Shown here: positions 46,621 through 58,499 of the stretch, piece after piece
Layout: each line of letters begins with the position of its first letter
Numbering within the stretch: position 1 is the first letter of the stretch
From: Delphinus delphis
Taxonomy: Eukaryota; Chordata; Mammalia; Artiodactyla; Delphinidae
Reading direction: 5' to 3'
DNA length: 64,000 bases
Assembly (NCBI RefSeq): GCF_949987515.2
Contig: NC_082692.2
Span: 92,203,488-92,267,487, forward strand
The notes under the pieces: model-generated
Database searches by the model: none
What the model saw: only the letters and a program-made list of their open reading frames with translations
What the model was told of the DNA's origin: nothing
Made by a program: the position numbers and the translations under genes

Positions 46621-47402
46621 CCCTCCCACATCTGTGCCTGTCCAGCTCAAATCTCTTCCAGGCTAGCTGCATCTCTGACCAACTCACTTTGTTTACCTGA
46701 TGTCGAACATAACAAGGGATTTTAAGAGTGGGTAGCTGAAACCGGTATTTCAAATAAAGCTTTTTCAATTATGTGTAATTTTATTCATCCCCCAGCATAA
46801 GGTCCAACAGAAGGGACTGCATTTAGCTTTAGACCTTGCATGAGGAGAGAAAAAGGAGGGTGACACCCAGAGAAAGGTCAAAGAAAGGAAACTAGAGATC
46901 AGATTGGAAAGAAAAGCACATTAAACACACAGTCCAAGTTAACAACCCCTGCAGTATTTTCTCTGTAAAATCAGCATGTGCTGGATGGTGATTACCCTGT
47001 TAGAGAAATGAATGAAAACAGTCATTTCCTCCATGCTACTTGTTTCACCCAATCTAGGGTAAAAAGGAAGAGAATTCGCAAAGCTGTATTAACTCGCTCT
47101 CAGTGTCCATGGTCCTCCATGTTCCAAAAAAAGATGTCACTTTCACAGCCCAAGGACTACAGTAACAATTTTTGCTTTGGGGGATAATACATAAAACTGG
47201 ATATTTAAAAACACTGATGCCAGTTGTAGCAGCTAATAATAGCAGCTAATATTTACTGAGCACATATTAGAGTCAGGTACTGTTTTAATGTTTTTCATCT
47301 TTAAAAAGATATTTTGATGTAGGTTCTATTATTGGTAGGGCAGTTATATAATTTATTGTCCAAATAAGGATAATTTGGGAAGTGAACACGGCTGCTATTA
47401 AC

Positions 47403-47642
47403 AACTGTGCCAGGCATGAGCACAGGCTAGGAATGTTTGGACACCCCATCATTAGCCCCATTAGTGATACCAAGAAGAAGCAAGCAATGAGGAAAAAGAA
47501 CGACAGTGAAGTGGAAGACGTGGGACCCACAAGTCATGACAGAAAGAAGACCAAGTGAGAAACCTCAGAGCCTTTGGACACAGGCCTGTCTTTAGCCGAG
47601 GATGAAGAGCTGGTGTTACATCTGCTCAAAAGTCAAAGCTAA
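47403..47642 (+). pseudogene. Unidentified coding-like remnant, possible processed pseudogene
   Basis: One reading phase runs 80 codons with a single internal stop (TGA at 47556-47558) and ends at a TAA (47640-47642). Its composition looks protein-like: a lysine-rich segment (DTKKKQAMRKKNDSEVEDV), then GPTSHDRKKTK, stop, ETSEPLDTGLSLAEDEELV and a final LHLLKSQS. The lysine/acid mix suggests the C-terminus of a nucleolar-type protein, but I cannot name the parent. No poly(A) tail or target duplication is seen, so a retrocopy origin is inference. The overlapping frame 47285-47530 on the other strand is weaker. Confidence 0.35.
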
Positions 47643-47904
47643 ATAGTACTTGCTCTTGTCTTCTCCGTGAAACCTCTAGTCATGATTATGTGGGCAAGAA
47701 GTTGAAAAAACACTTGGTTTGGGGGCACTTAGGTAACATGAGTCCCATGCCCAAGGGACCCATTCTTCAGACAGGAGCTATCATACCTCTAAGCCCCTTT
47801 CACAGGCCATGCTTGCACCATCCCAGAGCAAACTCACAGTGATGGTGGATTATAAAATTTCCTGATCCCACTTTCAGAAGGTTAGAAAGAAGAGTAAGTA
47901 CAAA

Positions 47905-48025
47905 TGGAGAAATAAAGAACAGAAAGGTTAAACTGCCTGTCCAACGACACACAGCTAGTAGGTGGAGGAGCCAGGAGTCAAGCCCAGGCCGTATGGTTCC
48001 AGGCTCACACTCAGCCAACTCGGCC
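47905..48025 (+). mobile_element. MIR-like SINE fragment
   Basis: GGTTAAACTGCCTGTCCAAC, GACACACAGCTAGTAGGTGG and AGCCAGGAGTCAAGCCCAGG give the MIR 3' half. A separate MIR 5' half lies near 47221-47340, so the two may be parts of one element parted by the coding-like remnant. Confidence 0.65.
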
Positions 48026-49004
48026 ATGTGCCCCTTATGAGCTGAAGTGGTATCATATTCTTTTAATAAATTATTCCACTGTTCCAGTTTGAAGAGCACA
48101 AAGCTGTCCGTATTTCACAAGCTCACTGCAAGAAAATGGCTAAAACCCGTGGGAAACTGTGAGTCGAGAGTTCACATTGTTAAAAAATAAAAGACATTCA
48201 TTAGCTTTGGGATAGAGCTGAAAAAACTCCCCTTGTTAGATGTGCCTCTCCTAAAGTACTTCTCTTGGCATATGACATCTGCTTCTTTCACTTAGGAATA
48301 AATACACATTTAAAGTAGCCACACTTACCATTTAAACAGACATCCATACTTACACTGATACTGCAGATGCCTTCAGTGGTTTCACTGGCTCAAACCCCCC
48401 TGGGTTTGGGGGTGTCAACCTCATACCATGGAAGCAACTGTTCCATTTCATAGACCTACTTTGTCAAGTCTCATCTTCCCTTGTGTATAACTGGAATGGT
48501 TTTCAAAAACCTCCAAGGAAAAAATCACACCCCAGAAATAAAGGGATAAGGAGGAAATCCAACATCTTCCTTTCATTACAAAATAAACTACAGGTGCCAT
48601 GAGACCTCAATGAACCACAATGTCAGGTCGGTAGAAAGTGTCTTTATGTACACACAAGACTGCGTGTGGACATGCTTCCTAAGGCAACATGATGTTGTTG
48701 GTCTGTTTCCCATTATCCTTTTCCTTGGGTCCCTCGTGACATCACTGTCCTTTGCACTAACAGTTCTTTCTGCCTCTTCCCTCAGACTTCACACTCCATT
48801 TAGTGTCTCTGTCAAATGACAAGCTTCCAGACAGGCTGAAAGATCATACCCTCCTCCACCTACCATCACTCTCTCTCTTCATACCCTATATATATCCCCC
48901 TTCTTCCTCACTGTGGTATCAAAACAAAAATATCTGGTCTTTGTCCCCAGTTCCTGATACAGAGCTGAAACCCTTGGAAAAGATGTGTCTTTCTTTTGGC
49001 TATT

Positions 49005-49360
49005 CCTGAGTTGTATACGTTATAATTAACCAGCAATCATAAGTAAAGTGCTTTCCTGAGTTCTGTGAGTTGTTCTGGTAAATTATCAAACCTGAGGAAG
49101 GGGTCATGTGAACCCCCAAATTCACAGTCTGCCAGGCAGAAGTGTGGCTAGCCTGGGTACCCCATTTGCAGCTGGCATCTGAAGTGGACGAGTCTTGAAG
49201 GACTGAGCCCTTAATCTGCGGTGTCTGAGATAACTCTAAGAGTTAGTATCAGAACTGGATTGAATTTCTGGACATCCAACTGGTGCTGGAGAATTGGTGT
49301 GGAAAAATGACACGTATTTGCTGTCAGAAAAAAACACACACATTTGGTGTCAGAACAGTG
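49005..49360 (+). mobile_element. MER21-like endogenous retrovirus LTR, 3' part
   Basis: Resembles the 3' half of an ERVL-class LTR of MER21 type: GCTTTCCTGAGTTCTGTGAG, GGCATCTGAAGTGGACGAGT and ACTGAGCCCTTAATCTGCGG. It matches the 3' part of the next LTR (50090-50410) in order and orientation with many differences. Non-coding and long inactive. Confidence 0.6.
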
Positions 49361-49689
49361 CTAAAATAATTAAATACACCAGCGCTTACCACTTGGTGAC
49401 AAATTACAAATTGCTTTCCTTCTCCTACTAGAAAGCAGACACCTTGACAGCATGGACTTTGCTCTGTTCACTGCTTTATCATTTGAGCCTTAAATAGTGG
49501 CTGGGATTGTAGATATCAACACTATTTGAACTAGTAGATCATCACCCTGCACTTAAGCTTCTATGTAATGACTCTTGGCCAAAGTAGAGATTCACCAAAA
49601 AAAAAGAGGCGAGAAGGTTAGAAAGAAGAGTAAGACGGGAGAGCCCCCTGTGATACAATGGGAAATATATATTTGGTCTTTGTACTGGT

Positions 49690-50415
49690 TCTCCAGAGTG
49701 ATGAGTGGCTTGTGTGTGCTAATAAGATGACTGGTAGCTGGAGAGCCCTAGAGAGCTTCAGGATGAGAGCTGGTCAGTCAGAAAGACCCAGGCATTATTA
49801 TCGAGTTGGAACTTTCAGCTCCACTCCCTGATCACTGGGGAGGGGGAAGGGCCGGTAATTGGAGCTAATCGCCAACGGCCAATGATTTAATCAATTATAC
49901 CCATGTAATGAAACTTCCATAAAAAACCCAGACAATGAGGTTGGAGAGCTTCAGAGATGGTGAACACATCCACATGCCAGCAGGGTGGTACACCCCAACT
50001 TCACAGGCATAGAAGCTCCTGTGCATGGGACTCTTCTGGACCCCACCCTATGTACCTCTTCATCTGGTTGTTCATTTGTATCCTTTATAATAAACCCGTG
50101 ATAGTAAGTTAAGTGATCTGTGAGCTGTTCTAGAAAATTATCAAACCTGAAAGAGGGGAGCTGTGGGAACTCCCGACTCAGGAGCCAGCTCAGGCAGAAG
50201 TGTGGGTACCAGAGCGCCCAATACTTGGACTGGCATGTGAAGTGGCAGCAGACTTGCGGGACTGAGCCCTTAAACCTTGGAGTCTGTGCTGACTCCAGGT
50301 GGTTACTGTCAGACTAAATTGAATTGAAGGACACTCGGTTGGTGTCCAGAGAATTGGACTTGGCTGTTGGTATGGAAAAAAACCTATACATTTAGTGTCA
50401 GAAGTGTTGTGGCAC
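49690..50415 (+). mobile_element. MER21-like endogenous retrovirus LTR
   Basis: A longer copy of the same LTR type: GAACACATCCACATGCCAGC, then a TTCCTTTATAATAAACC-type polyadenylation region near 50078-50096, and ACTGAGCCCTTAAACCTTGG. No retroviral coding sequence lies between it and the previous copy, only about 330 bases including an L2-like piece near 49420-49520. Confidence 0.65.
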
Positions 50416-50445
50416 TTTTCACAGAACTAGAATAAAATTTTTGTT

Positions 50446-52062
50446 TTTAATTTGTATGGAAACATAAAAACCCTAAACAGCCAAAACAATCTTGAGAAAG
50501 AATGGAGCTGGAGAAATCATGCTCCCTGACTTCAGACTATACTACAAAGCTACAGCAGTCAACACAGTATGGTACTGGCACACAAACAGACACACAGATC
50601 AATGGAACAGGATAGTGAGCCCAGAAATAAACCCAAACTTACATAGGCAATTAATCTGTGACAAAGGAGGCAAGAATATACAATGGAGAAAAGACAGGCT
50701 CTTCAATAAGTGATGCTGGGAAAACTGAACAGCTACACGTACAAGAAAGAGAATAGAACGCTCTCTAACACCATACACAAAAATAAACTCAAAATGGATT
50801 AAAGACCTAAATGTAAGACTGGACACTATAAAACTCTTAGAGGAAAACACAGGAAGAACACTCTGACATAAATCGCAGCAAGATCTTTTTGGATTCATCT
50901 CCTACAGTAATGGGAATAAAAACAAAAATAAACAAACGGGACCTAATTCAACTCAAAAGCTTTTGCACAGCAAAGAAAACCATAAACAAAATAAAAAGAC
51001 ACCCTATAGGAGAAAAATATCTGCAAATGATGCGACTGACAAGAGATTAACCTCCCAAATATACAAACAGCTCATACAGCTCAATATCAAAAAACAACCA
51101 ACCCAATCAAAAAGTGGGCAGAAGATCTAAATAGACATTTCTCCAAAGAAGACATACAGATGGTCAAAAGGCACATGAAAAGATGTTCAACATCGCTAAT
51201 CATTAGAGAAATGCAAATCAAAACTACAATGAGGTATCACCTCACATCGGTCAGAATGGCCATCATCAAAAAGCCTATAAATAATAAATGCTGGAGAGGG
51301 TGTGGAGAAAAAGGAACCCTCCTACACTGTTGGTGGAAATGTAAATTGGTACAGCCACTATGGAGAACAGTATAGAGGTTCCTTAAAAAACTCAAAACAG
51401 AGCTACCATATGATCCTGCAATCCCACTCCTGGGCATATATCCAGAGAAAACCATAATTCGAAAAGATTCATGCGGCACTATTTACAACAGACAAGACAT
51501 GGAAGCAACCTAAATGTCCACTGACAGATGAATGGATAAAGAAGATGTGATACATATATACAATGGAATATTACTCAGCCATAAAAAAGAATAAATAATG
51601 CCATTTGCAGCAATGTGGATGGACCTAGAGATTATCCTACTAAGTGAAGTAAGTCAGACAGAGAAAGACAAACATCATATGATATCACTTAAGTGTGGAA
51701 ACTAAAAAAAAAAAAAAAAGGATACAGATGAACTTATATACAAAACAGAAATAGACCCACAGACACAGAAAACAAATTCATGGTTACCAAAGTGGAAAAG
51801 AGGAGGAGGGATAAATAAGGAGTTTGGGATCAACATATACATATTACTATATAGAAAATAGAAAATCAACAAGGACCTACTGTATAGCATAGGGAACTAT
51901 ACTCAATATTTCATAATGACCTGTAAAGGATAAGAATCTGAAAAAGAATATATATGTATAACTGAATCACTTTACTGTACACCTGAACCTAACACAATAT
52001 TGTAAATCAACTATGCTCCAATTTTAAAAAATATAAAATAAAATAAATTTAAAAAAATAAGA
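50446..52062 (+). mobile_element. L1 3' end with the C-terminus of ORF2
   Basis: Reading 50492-50713 gives [19 protein letters not shown] and [20 protein letters not shown], and 51160-51375 gives [20 protein letters not shown], the cysteine-rich end of L1 ORF2. After it come typical 3' segments (TGGAATATTACTCAGCCATA) and the end TTGTAAATCAACTATGCTCC with an A-rich tail. Frames are broken; a 5'-truncated dead copy of about 1.6 kb. Confidence 0.9.
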
Positions 52063-52064
52063 TC

Positions 52065-52300
52065 CTGCTTTAATTCTTTTGGGCATATACCCAGAAGTGG
52101 CACTGCTGGATCAGAGTTCTATTTTTAACATTCTGAAGAACCACTATGCTGTTTTTCCAAGAAGCTGCACCATTTTACTTTCCTACCAAAAGTGCACAAG
52201 GGTTCCAATTTCTTCACATCCTTACCCACACTTGTTATTTTCTATTTTTTTAAATAGTAGGCATCCTAGTGGTTATGAGGTGGCCAAGGGCCTCAACTTC
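52065..52300 (-). mobile_element. L1 fragment in reverse orientation
   Basis: GGGCATATACCCAGAAGTGG, GCTGCACCATTTTACTTTCC and GTGCACAAGGGTTCCAATTT are the antisense of the L1 ORF2 3' region. It lies directly against the tail of the preceding L1, head to tail reversed, so the two form an inverted pair. Confidence 0.75.
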
Positions 52301-53429
52301 TACACCTTCTAGGTAGAAACTTCTAGGTAGGAAGGAAAGAGAGAAGAAAGAGCAGCAAAGTCCAGGAAAATGGTTAATACTCTGACTTATACAACGGTAG
52401 ATACATATGGTTTCAGAGATATAGACCATAATAATTGAGCAAATAAGCAGTAGTCTTCAACACAAGGCCATGAAATATCTAAGTGCTAAAAACCAGTCCA
52501 TCTAAACACAGAAGAAGCAACTATTAAGAGAAAATAAGTAGCACATTGGATTTCTGCAACGAAGAGCTAACTTTCTTATCATCTGCTAATAGGTGTACAC
52601 TGTTAAATGATATTTGTTGTCTAATAACGCAGATGGTTCTTTAATTTCTGAAAGCTTAATATGCTAATGTACTACACAAAAGAATATTCATGGTCTATCC
52701 AATCCTGGAGGGGTTGGTTCTAAAGTATAGAGAAATCAGTTTGTTTCATCCTAAACAAGGCAAGGTATATAGTAGCATGATCCTAAAGAAAGGTGACTTC
52801 TGGGTCAATGAAAACCAAGCCACCAAGATCACAGGGTACCAGCTACATCTTCTGAAAGATCTACTCCAGGTTCAGTCACTTCCATCTCTCAGAATAATAG
52901 TGTGAAACCATTCAGTCCTGCTTGCAAAGCCAGATATGGCTCTAAAGCATTGCGAGAAATAAGAAAAACAGTTCAGTCTTCCTGAGGATTTCATTTATTA
53001 CATTCTCTTACACTCACAATCTACTGTGTTCTTCAGTGACAACTCATTAGCAAATTATGAGAGAGTATAAGCAATTAGTTTATACCAAATAGTATTTTTA
53101 AACATTTTTTTGCAAAGAATACTTGAACACTTCCATGATTTTATTTTGTACATTGCAAAAGTAGACAAGCACTAAGTGCCCAATTCTGTAAGTCCTGTCA
53201 CTTCGTTAGAAGCAGTGTTCACTTTTTTTAGTGAGTGTAAAGCAGAGATTGTCCACGGAAAGAAATGTTATTTACAGTTGCATGTTACCAGATGTCTTAT
53301 CTCCTTTCCACATCCCTAAAAAGGTCCAGAATAAATGTCTTTCATGAGTTAGATTTCAGAGTGAGGTGTCATTTCATAGCTTGTTAGCTTATTGTGTTTG
53401 AATTTTCATTACACATAAAAACAGTAGCC

Positions 53430-53680
53430 ACAATTAAGATTTATCAAGTGCTTACCACATACCAGTCACTGCACTAAACATTTTCTTTGTGGTACCTCAT
53501 TGAAATTTCTCAGTAACTCTACAAGGGGTAACTGCTATTGCCTCACTTATAGATGAGGAAGCTGAGTGAGAATTTAAGTGTCTTGCCCCAGGTTAATCAG
53601 CTGGTAAGTGGCTAAGATAGGAAACCAGGTCGGACTCCAAAACTGCCTGAGTTTAACCATCATGCTATACTTCCTCCTCA
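53430..53680 (+). mobile_element. MIR-like SINE
   Basis: AAGTGCTTACCACATACCAG, TGCCTCACTTATAGATGAGG and GTTAATCAGCTGGTAAGTGG run the full MIR order in sense orientation. Confidence 0.75.
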
Positions 53681-54449
53681 CATATAGTTAAATACATAAG
53701 CACATATATATAACGAGGTGTGTTTGCTTGACTGCTTAACATCTGCAGGCTACACGCGGGCAAGCGGATCAGGTCTGTGGGATTCCCAGAACCCAGCACA
53801 TAAGTCTGGTATTCAATAGATTGCCAATAAATTTTGCCGAAAGAATAAAAGTATATATTTATATAGAAATCACACATGTGGATATATATGTAACTATACT
53901 AACAATATGTCCACATATCCACATGAAAGAAGTCCCCAGAATAACCTGATATAAAAGATGATTGAACTGTTCTATTTTTCTCTTCTCAATAACATGTTTT
54001 TATTTCCAGATCCTTAGGGAAAGAACAAATGAGTCACACTATGGCATAGGAAAAGGCATGAAAGGTGAAGCTATAGAAGTGGAAGATGACGCAACATTAC
54101 TTCACAATTCATTAACAGGTTAAATGTTCAGTGCAAAAACTGACTCGCCGAATCAATACTTTTAAAGAACAATTTAGTGGAAATAAGAGATTAGGAAGGT
54201 AAAAAGGACAAGAAACTGATTTAAAATCTCAAGATATAAAAAACCATAGGCATAATTCACTGCCTCTCCCTTGCTCTGGAAGAAGCCACTGCATGACACA
54301 GCAATTCACATCTCTTAAATTAACTTTCATATTTATAACACTTTCTGAAATTCCTGACTTAGTGTATGGAGTTCGTGGTAAGATACTATAAGGAAGTAAG
54401 TAGCCTTTCAAGTTTTGTATTTCAAGTAACATCTGGAGTCTGGTAAATA

Positions 54450-54560
54450 TTGTATGAGTCTCAAGATCAGAAGACCTGGGATTTAATCCTGACTCTGCAA
54501 ATCAAATTCCAAATCTGGGGCAAAGCGAGAACCTCTCTTCCACTCCCTGAATTATCATAA
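54450..54560 (-). mobile_element. MIR-like fragment
   Basis: AAGACCTGGGATTTAATCCTGACTCTGC-like text is the diagnostic MIR core (GGGTTCNAATCCTGGCTCTGCC). Edges and orientation uncertain. Confidence 0.45.
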
Positions 54561-55629
54561 GAAATGAGACTAAAACCACATGTCTCCTTTTCCACAATCA
54601 GGAATATTTTGCGGGTATGAGAAATACAGAAGAGCCTCTGAGAAAGAGGGAGGGAGGGAGACAGAGACGACTCTGAGTTCTTCAAGGAGAAAAAACCCAA
54701 ATATAAATGTAAAGTATACAGAACGTTGACTTGGATCCTCACAAAAGCACTGGGCAGCCCTGGGGTAAATTCAGGCTGTGGACAAGGGTCTGAGGCATAC
54801 CTCTTCTTCTGCAACCCAAACATTTTACTGTAATAATCTAGAAAGCTAGAGTGCACAAGGGCTTGGGGGACTGTCTCCAGGTTGACAGAGACCACACTTT
54901 TTCTTCCCAAACAGTGTGCAATGATTCCACCTCTGGTTTAGGAGTGCTGTGGTCAACGTGTGTACAACTATAGACTGTCGTATGTGAAAAATGGTGAAGA
55001 AGAGAATTATTCCTTGTGCCAGAATAGACACATGCACTGACCTTTGCTGACTGTCGAGCATGATGAGACAGAGGCCTTAGCCGGAAATGTTAAGCGTAAA
55101 TTAGGGGCTGAGATACCTGGGGGAGTGTTGAGGGAGTCACTGCAACACCAAGAAAAACGATCTGTCCAGGAAGGCCTAGAGCAGGAAGGAGATGGGAAGG
55201 GAGGCCCACGGAGGTGGAAGCCAGGATGCCAAGCCTGATGCAGAGGCTCTGGCTCTGGATACAGCACCTGCACTTCCGGCTGTCGATTCATTCTGCAAAC
55301 CACACCAGGAAAGGACAGAAAAACCTTGTGCAACAGACCCATAATGGAGGCTTCTTCCATTTGACAAGTACTCGCCTCTGTCCAGAAATGCTGCTCAGAC
55401 TTGGCCTGTCAGCTGTGGACCCAAATAAATAAGGGACCCAAGTGACAGAGACTCTGCAAGGCCCCACCCTCCTTTCCCCGTGGCCGCTTCCAGGTAAACA
55501 GAAGGGCAGAGAAGGAATAAACAACCTCTGAAAGGAAGCCAAAAACCTGGGCTTCAGTTCTGATTTCCTAAGTGTCAGTGGGGCAAAGCCTTCCTAGTAT
55601 CATGGGAGAAAGGAACTGTAATTAAGGAC

Positions 55630-55725
55630 TGTGAAACTCAAACTCTCTGTAGGCAAGGATGGTGTGACATTTATGTCTGCCCCTAGGACAAAGCAAGTGC
55701 TCAATAAATGCTTATTAAACAAATG
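55630..55725 (+). mobile_element. L2 3' end
   Basis: CTCTGTAGGCAAGGATGGTG, GCAAGTGCTCAATAAATGCT and TATTAAACAAATGG are the L2 3' terminus. Confidence 0.65.
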
Positions 55726-55829
55726 GAAGAAAAGAACATAATCTGGTATAATAAACAAGAGGATGTGCTAAAGGGGAAAGGATTTTCAAAATGGAAATGT
55801 TCCAACTGCAGGGTGCTTGGAAAGTAATC

Positions 55830-56075
55830 AGCTCTCGTTTACGTAGTGCTTACCATGCAGGTACAGTGCCATGTGCTTGAATCTCTTGTGAATTCTCAGA
55901 ACAACCCAATGTCCTTAAATTGTATCGTTACTCCCACTTTATAGATGAGGAAACAAAATCAAAAGATGTCACCCCCTTCTCCCACGGCCACCATGCCATC
56001 AGTGGCAAAACTAGGATGTAGAACGAGGTGTGAATCATTTTTAAACCTGTCCTCTTAACCATGTTCCTACCAGCT
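55830..56075 (+). mobile_element. MIR-like SINE
   Basis: CGTAGTGCTTACCATGCAGG, CCACTTTATAGATGAGGAAA and GTGGCAAAACTAGGATGTAG follow MIR order in sense orientation. Confidence 0.7.
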
Positions 56076-57317
56076 TCTTCATCCATCGCTGCCTGTTTTC
56101 CAGGCCAGCAAGAGACTCCAGGGCTGCTGTCCAGATTTACTGTACCCTAGGAACGGCTTGCTACATCCCCAGCAAAATTTACAGATGAAGCAGTAAGCCA
56201 GACAAGGGCACGACGACTCACCTAAGGCCCCTTGACATGTTAAAGCTAAATCTCAGACGGAAACCCAGGCTGCTGACCTGTGCTTCCATCACGAGGCCAC
56301 GGTTCTGTTATTCAGTGCAGCAGGAAGAACCTGACTGAGGACAGCAAACGCTTTGCTCTTTGCCTGTCACGTTTTTGTTATAACCCCAACCCATTATGCC
56401 GACCTTCTGTCATCCCAATCTTAGAGCATATGTCTCCCCCCTCCCAGGAGTGCTCTACACTGTGAAAAAGACAGCTCAGAAAAGCCCTTTTACAGGGCAT
56501 GCCAAACTAGGAAAGCAATTCACAAGTCACTCTCCAAAGCCCCTAGTTGGTTAGCTAACAGAAATTCTTGAAACAGCTCGACTGTGCCCATAAGGAGAAG
56601 AAAAATACACTGCGGCAAAACTAATAGAAACACACACACACCCCTCTCACTGCTTTTACTTTTACTTTCACCGTAAGTATGGAAAAGGCAAGGCTTCAAG
56701 AAACTGAAAGCAGCAGGAAAATAAAGGAATGAACACCCTTTCTCTGCTTACCATGAATTCCTCACAAGGCCATGCCATGTCCTTCCTGTGTCTGGATGCC
56801 AAGGACCTGGCACACAACTGCTGCCGTCCTTTCTAAGGGCACCTCCTCAGAGAAGGCTTCACGGCTCCAACTGGCAGAGAAAAGAGCTCAGGGAGGCCGT
56901 ACCTCAACCACATCAGCAGCAAATCTCACCGCAGCACATCGTGATGTACCTGATCACTACCCACCCTCTCCCTGGCCTATGCGCTCCCTAATAGCCAGCC
57001 CGTCTCATGCACCTTGCATCCCCGAGAGCCGATACGGCCCCATGATACAGTATAAGTCTTCAGGAAATGCGGCCTGACCCCGGGGCTGACCTCTGCCTTG
57101 AGCCTCGTCCCATTCACGTGGTATCACTGACAAAACCACAGCCAAATTGGTTGATTATAAGAAGCTGGAAGGGAAAACCACTACCATAAATGACAGAGCT
57201 GATAGTCACAATGAGGTCTGTAAGCAGTCTCTGAAGGTTGAAACCCATTAAAAAAAAAATGGAATTTGATGGACAGAAAAGATAGGCTCCTCATTACATT
57301 TCAAAACACAGCTACAT

Positions 57318-57662
57318 GGGGCTGCCCTGGTGGCGCAGTGGTTAAGAATCCGCCTGCCAATGCAGGGGACACAGGTTCAAGCCCTGGTCCGGGAAGATCC
57401 CACGTGCCAGAGAGCAACTAAACCCGTGCGCCACAACTACTGAGCCTGCGCTCTAGAGCCCATGTGCCACAACTACTGAAGCCTGCGTGCCTAGAGCCCG
57501 TGCTCTGCAACAAGAGAAGCCACCGCAGTGAGAAGCCCGCGCACCGCAATGAAGAGTAGCCCCGCTCTCCACAACTAGAGAAAGCCCGTACGCAGCAATG
57601 AAGACCCAACACAGCCAAAAAAAAAAAAAAGAATAAATAAAATAAATCAATTTTTTAAAAAA
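57318..57662 (+). mobile_element. Long CHR-type SINE
   Basis: About 345 bases: head GGGGCTGCCCTGGTGGCGCA, B box AGGTTCAAGCCCTGG, CACAACTACTGAGCCTGCGC units, AGAGTAGCCCCGCTCTCCAC and an A-rich tail. A 10-base duplication ACAGCTACAT lies at 57308-57317 and 57663-57672. Confidence 0.94.
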
Positions 57663-57741
57663 ACAGCTACATAACATAAAGAGAAGATTCAAAGAAGTTT
57701 GAAAACTACTTTAAAAAATAAATGCATAAAACACAGCTGCA

Positions 57742-57957
57742 GGGCTTCCCTGGTGGCACAGTGGTTGAGAGTCCGCCTGCCGATGCAGGGGACACGGGTT
57801 TGTGCCCCGGTTCGGGAGGATCCCCCATGCCGCGGAGCGGCTGGGCCCGTGAGCCATGGCCGCTAAGCCTGCGCGTCCGGAGCCTGTGCTCCGCAGTGGG
57901 AGAGGCCACAGCAGTGAGAGGCCCGCGTATCGCAAAAAAAAAAAAAAAAAAAAAAAA
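57742..57957 (+). mobile_element. CHR-type SINE with long pure poly(A)
   Basis: Sense 200-base form ending in about 27 uninterrupted A residues. A perfect 14-base duplication AAAACACAGCTGCA lies at 57728-57741 and 57958-57971. The intact tail suggests it is among the youngest insertions here. It starts 80 bases after the long SINE before it. Confidence 0.96.
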
Positions 57958-58144
57958 AAAACACAGCTGCATAACAACAATATTTAGGGAGACCCAGCCT
58001 AAAATCAATATGCTGGGGAAGAAAGGGAAGTCTTATTTGGCTACTACAAGCTGCTCCTCCTGTTGCTACTCCCACTACTACACATAGTAGTGAGAGGAAC
58101 CAGCAGTGGAGGACAGAACCGGTCACGCTGAAAACAGAAGCTGC

Positions 58145-58385
58145 CATGTATTGTATGCTTGCTATTTGCCAAACATTGTGCTAAGTGGCTACAAACACTC
58201 TCTCAGTTCCTCACAACAACTCTATGAAGTAAGAATCTATATCCCCCTTTACGAAAGAGGGAAACCTGAGTCCCAGAGTAGTTAAGTGACTTGCCCAGGG
58301 TCACACACCTGGTAAACCAAAGTGACAGTGATAAAGTCCAAACCTGGCTCTGCTGAATTCCACTGGCTCAACCTTTAAGTCCTAC
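58145..58385 (+). mobile_element. MIR-like SINE
   Basis: CTTGCTATTTGCCAAACATT, AACAACTCTATGAAGTAAGA, AAGTGACTTGCCCAGGGTCA and CAAACCTGGCTCTGCTGAAT: nearly complete MIR in sense orientation. Confidence 0.8.
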
Positions 58386-58499
58386 CACAATCTGGGACCT
58401 GATGACACACAAGGAGGAAAAAGGACAGCCACACTATTATTTGCATCTATCAGGGAACATCTAGAATGCTGTGTACATTTCCAGATGCCCATTTAGAAA

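Noticed and set aside
54467..54910. A 147-codon minus-strand frame
   Set aside because: No recognised family and no splice context; it overlaps a MIR-like core and other minus-strand frames in different phases.
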